5,693 nt of DNA from an uncultured Lachnospiraceae bacterium (GTDB lineage Bacteria > Bacillota_A > Clostridia > Lachnospirales > Lachnospiraceae): the NCBI GenBank assembly GCA_947177885.1, contig CAMWWF010000212.1, positions 1 to 5,693 of the forward strand, read 5' to 3'. This document shows positions 5,683 to 5,693 of this stretch, piece by piece. The notes below the pieces were generated by a model, which worked only from the letters and a program-made list of their open reading frames with translations, had not been told where the DNA came from and searched no databases. Every line of letters begins with the position of its first letter. Positions within the stretch are counted from its first letter, which is position 1. The translations under genes were made by a program, and so were the position numbers.

Positions 5683-5693
5683 GTGCGAGGCTT

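Noticed and set aside
5533..5691. A frame on the minus strand open from the right edge to a stop overlapping the start of the solute-binding protein gene
   Set aside because: It runs straight through both hairpin repeats, the product is not recognisable, and the other two frames stop early. I treat the stretch as non-coding, though the end of an upstream gene cannot be fully excluded at a window edge.

Overview
The window looks like chromosomal DNA from an anaerobic Firmicute of class Clostridia, most likely a Lachnospiraceae-type gut bacterium. The reasons are near-balanced base composition, AGGAGG-type ribosome binding sites, a GerMN-domain lipoprotein, a WalR/WalK-like two-component pair and a stand-alone ComEA. 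The organism assignment is inference. All six genes I can support read on the minus strand, so transcription runs from the right edge to the left edge. The plus-strand open frames are antisense shadows of these genes. I saw no tRNA, rRNA, CRISPR array, transposase or phage gene.

Order in the direction of transcription: (1) 5693-5547, a non-coding stretch with two copies of a hairpin-bearing repeat. (2) 5546-4143, a family 1 extracellular solute-binding protein that has an N-terminal membrane segment but no lipobox, with no ABC permease or ATPase beside it. (3) 4078-3647, a single-domain YdcZ-type DMT membrane protein. Its start codon lies inside an 11-bp inverted repeat that also spans a candidate promoter. 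(4) 3486-2809, a ComEA-like DNA-binding protein predicted to be a lipoprotein, preceded by a good sigma-A-type promoter that overlaps the end of the ydcZ gene. (5) 2808-2579, a 230-nt spacer with no recognised gene but several hairpins and a degenerate direct repeat. (6) 2578-1883, an OmpR/PhoB-class response regulator. (7) 1817-309, its sensor histidine kinase. (8) 273-1, the N-terminal part of a GerMN-domain lipoprotein that runs off the left edge.

The response regulator, kinase and GerMN lipoprotein form one tightly spaced unit (gaps of 65 and 35 nt), probably a cell-envelope signalling operon of the WalRK type. The regulator strongly resembles WalR in its DNA-binding half, but the kinase lacks the cytoplasmic PAS domain of classical WalK. 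No terminator or convincing promoter separates comEA from the regulator, so comEA may be read into the same transcript through the structured spacer. The solute-binding protein and the YdcZ protein are a separate unit with no evident metabolic link to the signalling genes.

The sequence shows no complete new system. The parts most worth a second look are non-coding: the start-codon-masking inverted repeat at ydcZ, the structured spacer ahead of the regulator, and the paired hairpin repeats at the right edge.
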